Assembly: GCA_030323885.1 (NCBI GenBank) | Contig: CM059191.1 | Coordinates: 868,001 to 932,000 of the forward strand | Length of the DNA stretch: 64,000 nucleotides | Reading direction: 5' to 3' | From: Branchipolynoe longqiensis | Lineage: Eukaryota; Annelida; Polychaeta; Phyllodocida; Polynoidae | In this document: one piece after another, positions 51,873-62,361 of the stretch | Layout of the letters: every line of letters begins with the position of its first letter | Position numbering within the stretch: the stretch's first letter is position 1 | The notes under the pieces: generated by a model | Seen by the model: the letters and a program-made list of their open reading frames with translations, nothing else | Databases searched by the model: none | What the model was told of the DNA's origin: nothing | Position numbers and translations under genes: made by a program

Positions 51873-54800
51873 CATATTAGTTTGGTCTGTTAGGGGGATT
51901 TTAAGGAGGGATTGTGCAGATTTGTCTACAAGCATGAAATTTGGCACACTTGTAGTGTGTGACCTGCTGAATTCAAATCTGCCGGGAGCCAAAGCCAATT
52001 CTCAATGGTGTCGCCATATTGGACAATTCAAAATGGCCACCACCAAAAAAATGATTTCTACATTACTTGCCAAGAAGAAGTCATACAGTTACAAATCAAA
52101 AGGTTTTGGAACCTCAGGGATTCTAAATCTGATGTCTGTTTGACAGTAATCTTAACACTCGCCAAAATAAATTGTAATATTATAATGAATTTTGCATAAC
52201 TTTGACACTTAAAATAATGGAATCATAAGTAAAACGTCTTTTCATAGGTATCCTTTATTGATCAACAAAATCAGGCTAATAACCATCAATCCAATGAAAA
52301 AGGCAGTAAATCAATCAATCAATAAATGTATCAATTATATCACATGCTGTGACTGGTGAGACACTGATTCATCAATCCTCATTGTTCACACATCCTCGTT
52401 CGCATTTGCACAAACCTGTGCAACGAACGCACAGTTCCCTGTGCATGACTTTGCACAGCCACACTGCGAAAGGATGGAACAGGCCTTGCTGCTGTCCTCA
52501 AAGGTTGTCCAGAAGGGCAACCACCCACCAGTGCTGTCCTTGTGCCACCCCCAGTCATGGAAGTCAGGGATGTCCTGGTGGACAGACGTTGCCTGACTCT
52601 AGAAGAAGCTGGCCTGCAGCATTACTCTGCGGATGTGTTGATACAGAGCAGCTTGTGTTGGTGGTAAGGCCTCCAGTGTCTTCTTCCCACTTGTGAAGAG
52701 TCGAAGCCTAGCCTCATTGACTCTTTCCAGACCACAGCCCTTACTGTACAGGACTACAACAAAGCGTTCTAGAGTGCGCATGTGCTGGGACTGTGGGTTC
52801 AACTCTTGGGGTTCACTGGTGAGGGCAGCAAGGGTGTATGTCAGTCCTGGTGTGCTCTGCCAGGCTGACCAGGCTGACTTCTTGCCACATCCCAGGAAGT
52901 GTGACACAGTGTCACAGCCTCTGACCGCGTGGAATAGTGGCAGTGCCAGGCACCTTGATGGTCCAAGCTGGGCAGAGAGAGTGTGGATAGGAATGTCACG
53001 CATCTTCTTCCCACTGCCGAGACAGACCCACAACTCGGACAGCCCCAGTGATGAAAAGAAGTGAATGGCCAGGATGACCACATCACTGTCGACTGTCCAC
53101 GATGGTAGACCAGAACATGAACATGGGATTGTGAGTTCTGGACCGTTGAGCCCACATCTCTAGAGACTCAGGTGGTCCCTCAACACCAGAGCAGTAATTG
53201 GAGTATGACTTCTGTCTGAGGAGATACAGACCCATGACAGAGACCTGGTGAGCATAGCGAGTGCGCTTTATATGATGCTCATCAAGCACAGACTGGGCAC
53301 GGCCAGATGTGAGGACCTGCGCCTGAGTAAGAATGTTGCTCCACCCAGAGTCTCACACCCAGAGTATTACCAATCATCAGGTGCATTTTGTCCTCTATGC
53401 CCATCATCAGGACCAGCTTATCTTCCCCCATTGTGTCAGGGAATGACCACTGCAGCTGCTTAGCGATGGCATACAGAGGCTGGTCACCACCAAGCACAGG
53501 AGATTGACCAGGGTTGAGGGCCTCTGTGTCTTGCATTGTGAGATGCATTGCATGTTTCATCATAGAAGGTGTGGCTGCTGTGTCAGGGAACAGAGGTAGA
53601 ACCCCTATCACTGCCTTAGGTTTCACAGAGTCATCACTCATGAGTCGGGAGTTGTAGCCTGACCAGGTGATGACTTCACCTTCTGGCAATGTGTCCTGTT
53701 TAAGCACTGTGGACACCTGTGCCATCCAGGACTCATCCTTGACTTTGGCTCCGTGTAGCAGATGAGATGGCCGAGAATTGATACCTGGAGTACATGGTAC
53801 ATGCAAATCAATTCTTGAGAATTCAGCTGGCTGAACCACTGCGTAGGATTCAGGAAGTTGTGGTACAGAAGTGTCTGTAGGATCCAGCTGGATAGAGGGT
53901 CACTGTACTCCTTGGTTGTCCCAAGACAGGTGGTTTGTCACACTGATTGGTGTCCCATGGAACTCATCCCTAGAGAAGTTACCTTGGTTGTTGCTATCCA
54001 AGTTGTCTACATCAAAGGTCACGAAGACCCCACTACGGATGTTTGTGGCCAGCACAACTCCATCCTGGACAAACTGTTTGACCACTGCTTGTGCCATGGA
54101 TCCCCTCATCTCCAAAACACGACTGTAAGACATAGAAACCCCAAAGGTATTGGCATTATGGATCGCTTTCTTCTGTCTACCCTCACCATGCAGCTTGAGT
54201 CCCTGGTACAAAGGGAAAGGGGTCTCATGTTCTTTGTTGTGACGGATGTTGCTGTACTTTGTGGGATGATGTGAACTGCAGGTATTATAAATAATCTTCT
54301 GAGCAATGGCACTTGCAACTCTTGCCCTGCCTTGTACCTGTGCCTGCAAATCCTCATTGCTCTGTTCTCGCAAGATTGAGGGGCCCTGAAGCAGGATGTT
54401 GAGGAAGCTTCTCAGCTGCCCAGGGATGGGAGCTGTCAGGGAATCAGAGGCAAAAGAACCAGTAAATGGTTCTTGCCTAAGTATTACTGCTGCTCGCATC
54501 AACAACAAAGCATCATCCTGACCTATCTGTAACTTTTGGGCTTCAGCTAGTATAACTCCAACCTTCTGGTTGCTAGAGATATAGACTTCCTTGCCCTGGG
54601 AGAACTCTGTCCACTCAGGAAGCAGCTTCAGAAGATACTCCTTGAACCGTGTGGCATGTGGTTCCCTGGTGGCAGAACATGTAATTCCCTGTTCCTCCAC
54701 AAGTGTTCTATAGAACTGTCGCAAAGCAGACAGTTTGAAGACTGAGTCAGAGTCCTCGACTAAAGCAACAATTTGCACAATGGCAACTGAATTGAACTGA

Positions 54801-55511
54801 GGGGCAGAAGGACCTGCAGATGCTCTGCGATCCTCAGCACGAGCTGAGTCTCTGAGGTGCAAGTAACACTGTAGGTGGTAGTATGTGTCACCAGCATGGG
54901 CATCAGCTGCCTGGGCAATCAGTTTGCCCAGAAGCTGGAAATTGTTGGTGCTCTGAGCCCAGGTCTTTAAGTTTGTGTCTACATTATATGTTTCAACTTT
55001 ACGTAGATTCTTTTGGTCCAGTCCCTCACATATTATGCAACAAGGAGACTTCTGAGGAGCAGAAGACACTGCAAAACTGGACCGTAGTTTCTTAGGTGAG
55101 TTCTGGACACTAGAATTTGAAATCCTTGATATACAAAACCTACAAAATAGAGGTTATGATTGTGATTCTATGACTAAAAGTGTCAAAGTTATGCAAAATT
55201 CGATTTTTACAGGTGGCCATATTGGATTTTCCAATATGGCATTTCCTGTCAGGCTACTGTCAAACAGACATCAGATTTAGAATCCCTGAGGTCCAAAACC
55301 CTAGCAAAGTGTTTTGATTTGTAACGTAATTTAAAAATCTTTTTTTTTGTGGTGGCCATTTTTAATTGTCCAATATGGCGACCCCCATTGAGAATTGGCT
55401 TTGGCTCCCGGCAGATTTGAATTCAGCAGGTCACAAACTACAAGTGTGCCAAATTTCATGCTTGTAGACAAATCTGCACAATTCTTCCCCTAACAGACCA
55501 GACTAATATTA
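51873..55511 (-). mobile_element. 3.6-kb transposon with 0.35-kb TIRs and a decayed zinc-finger/CXC protein gene
   Basis: The outer ends ATATTAGTTTGGTCTGTTAG and CTAACAGACCAGACTAATAT are inverse. The match continues inward through TTTGTCTACAAGCATGAAAT, GCTGAATTCAAATCTGCCGG, CGCCATATTGGACAATT, AATCTGATGTCTGTTTGACA to GAATTTTGCATAACTTTGAC (about 52230 and 55155). Between the TIRs is a single decayed gene on the minus strand (52372-55069). No obvious target duplication. The long TIRs and a single gene fit a DNA transposon; the superfamily is not recognised. Confidence 0.8.
52372..55069 (-). pseudogene. Decayed gene of a multi-copy invertebrate protein family (CXXC/HXXC N terminus, CXC-like C terminus)
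   Basis: Four minus-strand frames carry consecutive parts of one protein. 53900-55069 (389 codons) has an N-terminal CCIIC...H-x2-C zinc-finger-like region (about residues 9-70), then YSRVLEMRGSMAQAVVKQF and FVTFDVDNLDSN. 53282-53839 has a DQPLYAIAKQLQWSFPDTMG block. 53083-53289 has RTRYAHQVSVMGLYLLRQK. 52599-53081 has VILAIHFFSSLGLSELWVCL, HAVRGCDTVSHFLGCGKKSA and RFVVVLYSKGC. A further shifted segment to the TGA at 52372 ends in a cysteine-rich stretch (GCAKSCTGNC...CKCERGC) resembling a tesmin/TSO1 CXC domain. At least four frameshifts and one stop inactivate it. No ATG opens the first frame; a TTTGCAG at the join suggests a lost 5' exon. I know this type as uncharacterised multi-copy proteins in corals, molluscs and fishes. 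Its place between long TIRs suggests it is transposon-borne. Function unknown; DNA binding is inference. Confidence 0.75.
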
Positions 55512-55682
55512 GGTCATATACAGTGCAGTATGGAGTATACTTGTTTATTTTTATTTTTTAAATATAGCCAGTCGTGTGCCGCATGCCGCATACTGTGTAG
55601 AAGGAATCCTCCCATTCGCATACCGCATGCTGCATACCGCATACCTCATGCTGCATACCGCATAGAAGGAATCTTAGCTTAA

Positions 55683-56530
55683 GGGGCTGTCACATTAGGT
55701 TTTTTTTGCGGGAGCGTACGGCGGCGTAGGCGCATTACGTCATATACGTCGGCATACGCCGCCATACGCCACCATACGCTACGCATACGCTACACATACG
55801 CTACGCATACGCTACGCATACGCTACGCATACGCTACGCATAGGCCGTCATGTGCCGGCCTATGCTGGCGTATGCCGTTGTATGCCGCCATACGCTTTCT
55901 CCCGTCTGTCCGTCCAAATTTGTTTGTGCATGCTAAAAAAATCTCGACCTATGGGAGCGTATGGTTCATACGCTACTCATACGCCGGTGAACGCTCCTCG
56001 TACGCCGGTGTACGCTCCTCGTACGCCGGTGTACGCTCCTCATATGCTAGGGGTGCGCCGGCGTAGGTTACGCATACGCTCAACTTGCGTCACCGGCGTA
56101 TCTCTAGCGTATGTAGCGTACGCATAGCCTACGAGTTACGTATGGGAGCGTACTCCTAGCGTATGCACAGCGTATGTACAGCGTATGCACAGCGTATTCA
56201 AAGCGTATGCCATAGGTCTCGACATCGATCTTGACTCATACGCTACTCATATGCTCATACGCTATGCATACGCTACGCATACGCTACGCATACGCTACGC
56301 ATACGCTACGCATACGCTACGCATAGGTTCCATATGCCAATCAAAACTGTCAAAAAATGTCACAGTACGCTCTCATACGCTCCTCGTACGCTCCACGTAC
56401 GCTCCTCATACGTTACACATACGCTAAAAAACACCCGATAGGTCACCAAAGGTCATCATAGGCCGGCATTCGTAGGACTTACGTAGGTTTTCAATACGCC
56501 CCCGCCATACGCCGTAATGTGACAGGGCCT
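55683..56530. mobile_element. Motif-array element, CATACGC type, 848 bp
   Basis: TTAA (55679-55682), AGGGGCTGTCACATTAGG-like left end (GGGGCTGTCACATTAGG); right end CCATACGCCGTAATGTGACA then GGGCC, T and TTAA (56531-56534). The interior has about ten CATACGCTACG tandem units on the left, a centre TTTGTTTGTGCATGCTAAAA (55919-55938), TACGCCGGTGTACGCTCCTC tandems, and six CATACGCTACG units again on the right. No protein-like frame. Confidence 0.85.
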
Positions 56531-56714
56531 TTAACGTGGCGCGTGATGGGGCTCGTTAGCAGAGGGAAGCGACATGTCGCCGGGAGTCGCCAGAGCGGTC
56601 AGCTGGGTGAATGATGCGGTGAAGACACGACGGGGCAAGCTCCAGGAAGCAACGCAGCTCCCGTCAGCACCAATTACCGACAGGCGGAGACCACAGGGTG
56701 GTGGTGCTGGTGAC

Positions 56715-57440
56715 TCGTAGGGAGGTAGGGGGGCTATGGAGGTAGGGGGGTAGGGAGGGTAGGGAGGTAGGGAGGGAGATGGTGGAGATGGTAGGGAGGT
56801 ATAAGGAGGGGAGGGGCACGAGGTAAGGGGGTAGGGAGGTAGGAAGTAGGGGAGGGAGATGGGGATAGGTAGGGAGGTAAGGAGGGGGGGGGGGCACGGA
56901 GGTAAGGGGGTAGGGAGGTAGGGAAGTAGGGAGGGAGATGGTGGGATAGGTAGGGAGGTAAGGAGGGAGGGGGTAGGGAGGTAGGGGGGCTATGGAGGCA
57001 GGGAGGTAGGGAGGGAGGGAGGGAGATGGTGAGGTAGGTAGGGAGGTAAGGAGGGAGGGGGTACGGAGCTAGGGGGTAGGGAGGTAAGAGGGTAGGGGTG
57101 TAGAATGGCAGAGAGGTAGGGGTGGAGGTATGGAGGTAGGAATGTATGTGGGGTAGGGAGGTCGGGAGGTATGAGGGTATGGAGGTATGGAGGTATGGAG
57201 CTAGTGAAGTGTGGAGGGAGGGAGGTATGGAAGTATGGAGGTAGTGAGATATAAAGGTAGTGAGGGAGGGGGGAAGGGAGGTATGGAGGGGGGTATGGAG
57301 ACATGGAGGTAGTGAGGGGGATAGGAAGGGAGGTATGGAAGTAGTGAGGTATGGAGGGAAGGGGGAGGGAGGGAGAGAGGAAGGGACATCTGGAGGTAGG
57401 GAGGTGGGAGGGGAGCAAAGAGGATGGGAGCTAAGGATCA
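56715..57440. repeat. GGGAGGTA polypurine-rich minisatellite
   Basis: About 730 bp of GGGAGGTA/TGGAGGTA words, nearly all purine plus T on the plus strand. Long Pro/Ser/Leu-rich minus-strand frames are artefacts. Confidence 0.9.
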
Positions 57441-57636
57441 GCTGAAGCGTTTTGAATCCACTCACAAGACGACCTACTTACGACTAGTTTTAGAGACTCA
57501 GACCTATACATCTTTTGTGCTATTCCAAGTCATGACCATTAGACCATCTAGACTGCTCGATTCAATTAATATATAGGGTTATATGTAGGCCCTATTAAGT
57601 ATTATATGCATGCATATTGTATACATATATATATAA
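57441..57636. other. No feature recognised
   Basis: Short AT-rich spacer between the polypurine array and the DIRS-associated inverted repeat. Confidence 0.4.
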
Positions 57637-57938
57637 GTTATACGAGTCTTACCTTGGTACAGATGATGGATAACTGTTGTTTTACCGAGGTATAAGCCTC
57701 GGATAGATGTGGGCTAGGGAGAGGTAAGCACGTCCGGTACCAGCAATCTTAACCTACTTATTGAGGATAAAAATGACTTTCAAACAATGGATACTATTAC
57801 TTTACCGAAAAGGTACACCAACGGAATAGATGTGGCAGGGTGTGGCGGGAGGGCCCTAGCCCACATCTATCCGAGGCTTATACCTCGGTAAAACAACAGT
57901 TATCCATCATCTGTACCAAGGTAAGACTCGTATAACTA
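57637..57938. repeat. 83-bp inverted repeat at the 3' side of the DIRS-like element
   Basis: GTTATACGAGTCTTACCTTG, continuing GTACAGATGATGGATAACTG and TATAAGCCTCGGATAGATGT to GGGCTAGGG (57637-57719), is repeated as the inverse at 57853-57938 with essentially no mismatch, around a 133-bp loop. It lies downstream of the recombinase stop. DIRS elements carry an inverted terminal repeat and an internal complementary region at this end, so it may be that structure, though an independent fold-back cannot be excluded. Confidence 0.7.
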
Positions 57939-58071
57939 TACTATTTTACCTCGGTAAACAGCCTCAGGCTAGCCTCAGGCTAGGGAGACCTTTACATAAT
58001 TCATTTTTATCCTTAATATCATTCTTTCTTATTATTATAACATTCTAAATTTTTGTTCTCACCTATTCTTG

Positions 58072-59180
58072 TTAGTTGGCGAGAAGACGCTTTGCAACGC
58101 CGGTAGGCTTTTCTAGTCGTTTATTATAATGTTTTGCAAACGACTTAGCCGTCTTCCAGCCTGCATGCGCTAGTATTCTTTTCACAGAAATACCAAGCAC
58201 CCGTGCCTTGGAGACCATGGCTCCTCTAGTTGAGTGGGAAGAGTATTTACTCGTATCCACTCCAGCCAATTTCAACACCGTAATTGTCCATCTGGCAAGT
58301 GTGTCTCGTGAAATCGCCTTATGTGGCTTTATAAAGCTCACTAATAGTTGTTGTGATGCACGTAAATCCTTTGTCTTGTATATATAAGCCCGTATGGCCG
58401 ACACAACACATAATTTCCGATCATTCGGAAAACAGTCTAAGTGAACCGTTGATAAAGGGTCACCTAACGTGTTCGATTTAAGCAATTTTTCTAAATCAAA
58501 CGTAGCTTGTTGCTTGTCTATTTCTAATCCAGTTAAGGATAAAGCAACAATCGTCTGTCCTCTGTGTCCGGTTACTAACAATAACAGGACCGCGACCTTA
58601 AAACCTAACTGTTTTATATCTAACCACGAGTTGTGAGGCCAAGCCTGAAACAACTTAAATACTATAGAAACATCCCAAAACCGACTATACTTTGGTTTTG
58701 GAGGATTCCTTTGATAAATTGAACGAAGTAAATAACAAATAACATGATGTTTTCCAACTGTTTCGCCATCAATTCTAGGTAATATAATTGATAACGCACA
58801 CCTCGCCGCATTAATCGATCCAAAGGAAAGTCTTCATCCTCTAGAGAACGAAGAAACCGAGCTACTTGTGAAATCTTTGGATTTGTTGGCTTAACTTTCA
58901 TTAACAAACAATGTACACCCCATTTCTTTAAATAGGTTGTATACATTTTGACAGTTCCTGGCCTCCAGGCATCCGATACTATCCTATCCTCAGTAATTCT
59001 GTCCAATCCAAATTGCTGTAGCTGCTTCCTTAGAAAAGGAATGCCAATAGGGGCGTCGTTGACACGTCGCCGTGAACCACTAGCGGTCCGTGGTGCGTCA
59101 GATTCCCGAGTTTTCTTGGGAATCGTATACGATCTTTTGCCAGTTGTGAAACTGCTGGCAGCCAAGGTTGCGTGTCCCAA
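58072..59180 (-). pseudogene. Tyrosine recombinase of a DIRS-like retrotransposon (frameshifted)
   Basis: The N-terminal part (58662-59180) has a core-binding domain with RKQLQQFGL, WRPGTVKMYTTYLKKW and ISQVARFLRSL. The C-terminal part (58072-58653) is the catalytic domain: R31 in TGHRGQT, H140 and R143 in SSHSTRG, H163 in LAHAGW and the tyrosine nucleophile Y176 in KHYNK, numbered from the second frame. All catalytic residues are present. The frames do not join: a shift lies between about 58790 and 58660, since the other frame there continues the family pattern. The start overlaps the preceding RNase H frame by 150 bp, as is usual for DIRS. The enzyme would integrate a circular DNA copy without staggered target duplication. 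Confidence 0.85.
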
Positions 59181-60118
59181 TCGGGCACCACCAGTATCGC
59201 ATGTGTCCCTTCCAAGCCGATTTTTCTCACTACTCGGCTGATAATGCTAAATGGTGGGAAAATATAAAAATAATTATTTTCCCAGGTAATAGCAAACGCA
59301 TCTACTTTCCAAGCATCCGGTTCAGGATGCCAAGAAACATAACAGGGTAACTTGTTATTATTTCGTGATGCAAATAAGTCAACTTCAGGTGTACCCCATT
59401 TTTCACAAACGAAGTTAAACAAATGTGTAGAGAGAGACCACTCTAAATGGTCATGGAAATTTCTACTTTTATAATCTGCAAGTGTATTTTGTGACCCTGG
59501 AATATGCGCTACAGTCAGCCAGACTTGTTGAGCCTGTGCCCAGTTCCAAATCAGTTTAGATAACTGATTGCAAGACTTTGATTTGGTTCCACCCATGTTA
59601 CGAATATATGCCATGGCAGTAGTATTATCAGTTAGTATTCTAACCTGTGATTTATTTATCTTTACTAAACTACGTAAGCCCAGATAAATAGCACGCAATT
59701 CTAGTGCATTAATATAGTCTGATTTTTCATCATCAAGCCATCTACCTCCTGTTGTGACCCCATCTCGATGAGCTCCCCAACCTTCTAACGAAGCATCAGT
59801 AGTAATTACTGTATTAGGTTCCGCCATGCGGATTGGATTTGGTGAACTTGCTATATGTTGCATCCACCATCCAATATCCTGTAACCCTTCTTGCGAAATA
59901 AACATCTTTCGCTCAAAATTGCCTTTAGTTCGTGTTAACGCTAAATTTTTATCTATTTCTAGCGACTTAATATGGGCCTTCCCATATAACACAGCAGGTG
60001 CATATGAGGTCATTATGCCAATAAGAACAGCAACCTGTCTAATTTTTGGCTTTGATAACTTAATAAGCTGAGTCGCTGTAGTCATAAACTTAATTAGTTT
60101 TTGTTCTGTTATCGACAC
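59030..60118 (-). CDS. DIRS-like RT/RNase H polyprotein, C-terminal part
   Basis: A 362-codon minus-strand frame with a clear RNase H domain: D108 in ITTDAS, E140 in NALELRA, D164 in ILTDNTTAMAYI and D215 in NTLAD, the D-E-D-D set, with the AHIPGSQNTLAD signature. The first 60-70 residues look like the linker after the RT thumb (KIRQVAVLIGIMTSYAPAVL). The RT palm should be in, or to the right of, the assembly gap at 60138-60636. The right-hand flank after the gap shows no RT. After RNase H comes VDLFASRNNNKLPCYVSW and a VVPDWDTQPW block typical of DIRS elements, then overlap with the recombinase frame. No stops interrupt it, so it is relatively young. The methionine at 60118 is internal and is not the true start. 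Confidence 0.85.
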   Translation of the reverse strand: MSITEQKLIKFMTTATQLIKLSKPKIRQVAVLIGIMTSYAPAVLYGKAHIKSLEIDKNLALTRTKGNFERKMFISQEGLQDIGWWMQHIASSPNPIRMAEPNTVITTDASLEGWGAHRDGVTTGGRWLDDEKSDYINALELRAIYLGLRSLVKINKSQVRILTDNTTAMAYIRNMGGTKSKSCNQLSKLIWNWAQAQQVWLTVAHIPGSQNTLADYKSRNFHDHLEWSLSTHLFNFVCEKWGTPEVDLFASRNNNKLPCYVSWHPEPDAWKVDAFAITWENNYFYIFPPFSIISRVVRKIGLEGTHAILVVPDWDTQPWLPAVSQLAKDRIRFPRKLGNLTHHGPLVVHGDVSTTPLLAFLF

Positions 60119-60137
60119 TGTAAGGGACTGTGTATCC

Positions 60138-60636
60138 NNNNNNNNNNNNNNNNNNNNNNNNNNNNNNNNNNNNNNNNNNNNNNNNNNNNNNNNNNNNNNN
60201 NNNNNNNNNNNNNNNNNNNNNNNNNNNNNNNNNNNNNNNNNNNNNNNNNNNNNNNNNNNNNNNNNNNNNNNNNNNNNNNNNNNNNNNNNNNNNNNNNNNN
60301 NNNNNNNNNNNNNNNNNNNNNNNNNNNNNNNNNNNNNNNNNNNNNNNNNNNNNNNNNNNNNNNNNNNNNNNNNNNNNNNNNNNNNNNNNNNNNNNNNNNN
60401 NNNNNNNNNNNNNNNNNNNNNNNNNNNNNNNNNNNNNNNNNNNNNNNNNNNNNNNNNNNNNNNNNNNNNNNNNNNNNNNNNNNNNNNNNNNNNNNNNNNN
60501 NNNNNNNNNNNNNNNNNNNNNNNNNNNNNNNNNNNNNNNNNNNNNNNNNNNNNNNNNNNNNNNNNNNNNNNNNNNNNNNNNNNNNNNNNNNNNNNNNNNN
60601 NNNNNNNNNNNNNNNNNNNNNNNNNNNNNNNNNNNN
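60138..60636. other. Assembly gap (499 N)
   Basis: Run of N interrupting the DIRS-like element. The length may be a placeholder, and frames read through it are meaningless. Confidence 0.99.
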
Positions 60637-60997
60637 GGCTGCCGAAGACGCGGTAATTGGGTCAGCAGCAGAATGACTGGTGGAGGGCCCGGGAGGCAGG
60701 TCTCAGATGGAGGCGTGCATCATTAACCTGGTCTGGGACCGACACACCCACCGCCGGCTATGTGTTATGTACGAGACGAGACTCGGCAATGTACAGGTAG
60801 TGTGCCAGCCAGCCTCGTCAGTAGTGGTGGGGCGGGGAGGGAGGGGCGGTCAGTGAGTTAGTGTGTTTGTAGGGGGCGGTCAGTGGGTTAGTGGGTGTGT
60901 GCCGGGGGGGGGGGGCAGTGAGGGGCGCGTAAGAAATCGAAACACCATCAGTAGCATAGCAGCAGTGGTGGCCTAGTACTACAGATCAAGCTCCTGG
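60637..60997. other. No feature recognised
   Basis: G-rich sequence with GGTCAGTGRGTTAGTGKGT repeated twice (60850-60900). No continuation of the DIRS frames was seen. Confidence 0.4.
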
Positions 60998-61580
60998 AGC
61001 AAGAGCAGGATGTGAGATGAAAAGAAGAAGAAAATAAAATGAAAGCAGAAGAAAGGGGAAGGAAGAAGAAAAAGGAAAGAAGAAGGAGAAGAAGAAAAAG
61101 GAAAGAATGATAAGAAGAAGAAGAAAAGGGAAAGAAGAAGGAGAAGAAGAAATGGGAAGGAAGGAAGAAGAAGAAGAAAAAGGAAAGAAGAAGGAAAGAA
61201 GAAGAAAAAGGAAGATAGAAGAAAAGAAAAAGAAGGAGAAGACGGAAGAGAATGGGGAGTGGGAGGAGGAGGGAGGAGGAAGGAGGAGGAAGGAGGAGCA
61301 GGGAGAGCAGGGGAGGGCACAAGGTGGGGGGGGGGGGAGAAGTGTAGAAGAGATGGAAGGTGGAAAGATAGCAGACGAGGAGAGTGAAAAGGGGAAGAAG
61401 GAAGAGGGGGGATAAGGAATGAGGAGGACGAGGAGGAGGAACAAGAGGATCAAGTTGGGCAGAAGGAGAGTAGGAGGGAGACGGAGGCGGGAGAAGGAGG
61501 AAATGGAACAAGGGAAGAGGATGGGGAAGAAGGGGAAGAAGGGGAGACGGAAGGAAGAGAAGGGAGAAGAGGATGAGTAA
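60998..61580. repeat. GAAGAA/AGGAGG polypurine tract
   Basis: About 580 bp of nearly pure purine on the plus strand (GAAGAAGAAAAAGGAAAG, then GGAGGAGGAAGG). Phe/Leu/Ser/Pro-rich minus-strand frames are artefacts. Confidence 0.95.
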
Positions 61581-61908
61581 GACCAAATAGAGTTGTGTGT
61601 GAATGCTGAAGACTCTCGGAACCGATCCTGATTTGTTTGCGTCATATGGCGTATAAAGTTATAGTCACTTGTGAGTGTGCTGTAGTTGGATAAACATTAA
61701 CAATAAAAAAGTGGACATTGGCATTATGTTTGACACATGTCCATTGGGACCATTGAGATCACAACCTGACATCACCACCTAGTGCATAACTATAAAAGGT
61801 GCATTTTTATTGTGGGGCTTATATAGTTCCCATCCATAAACATCTAGGTCATCTAGTCTTTTAGGGGGGTAGGATGAGAAATCGATAATGAAATATGAAA
61901 TAGATATA
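61581..61908. other. No feature recognised
   Basis: About 330 bases of unassigned sequence. Confidence 0.4.
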
Positions 61909-62086
61909 CAGTAAAACCTCTCTAAATCGACCGACCTTGGGACTGACTTTAAGTGGTCCATTTAGGGAGGTGGTCGGTTAAGGGAGTTAGAATATGGTTA
62001 GAATGGTATTGTTGGGACCCAAATAAAGGGATCGATATAGGGGAGTGGTCGATCTGTGGAGGTGGTCGGTTAGAGAGGTTTTGCTG
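61909..62086. mobile_element. Tigger/pogo-like MITE, 178 bp
   Basis: TA, CAGTAAAACCTCTCTAAATC at the left and GGTTAGAGAGGTTTTGCTG, TA at the right. The arms contain TCGACC/GGTCGG words. The CAGT start, TA target and length fit Tc1/mariner-pogo MITEs. Confidence 0.9.
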
Positions 62087-62361
62087 TATACTTTTTTTAT
62101 TACAATGTAGAAACATTTAAGTGACCCTCAAGCGATATGGGATTTAAGCTCCAACAGCGTATTGGGTGAGTATTTACCGATATTGGGCCACGGTTGATAG
62201 TCAGTCGTTCCTTACATGTGTATCGCAGATCACATTTTGGATGATAAATGGCACATTCGTTAAATCGTTTTATCTTTGAATTCTCAACAATTTTTATCAG
62301 GTATAGAACAAGAAATTACTACGTCTGTCTGTTTGTAGATAAACAACAACATTAGCTCATA

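Larger units (their letters stand above)
51447..55680. mobile_element. Probable motif-type element (GCGGTATGC) split by a transposon
   Basis: AAGCTAAGATTCCTTACACG with GCGGTATGCGG at 51447-51476 is matched inversely by GCATACCGCATAGAAGGAAT with CTTAGCTT at 55655-55680. Both flanks (51447-51640 and 55565-55680) iterate GCGGTATGCG/CGAATGCGAATGC or CGCATGCTGCATACCGCAT words. The long-TIR transposon 51873-55511 lies between. Confidence 0.5.

Noticed and set aside
60101..60726. Frames of 191 and 198 codons across the N run
   Set aside because: They consist mainly of unknown residues from the assembly gap.
60948..61645. Phe/Leu/Ser/Pro-rich frames of over 200 codons that look membrane-like
   Set aside because: The opposite strand is a GAAGAA/AGGAGG purine tract; composition alone explains them.
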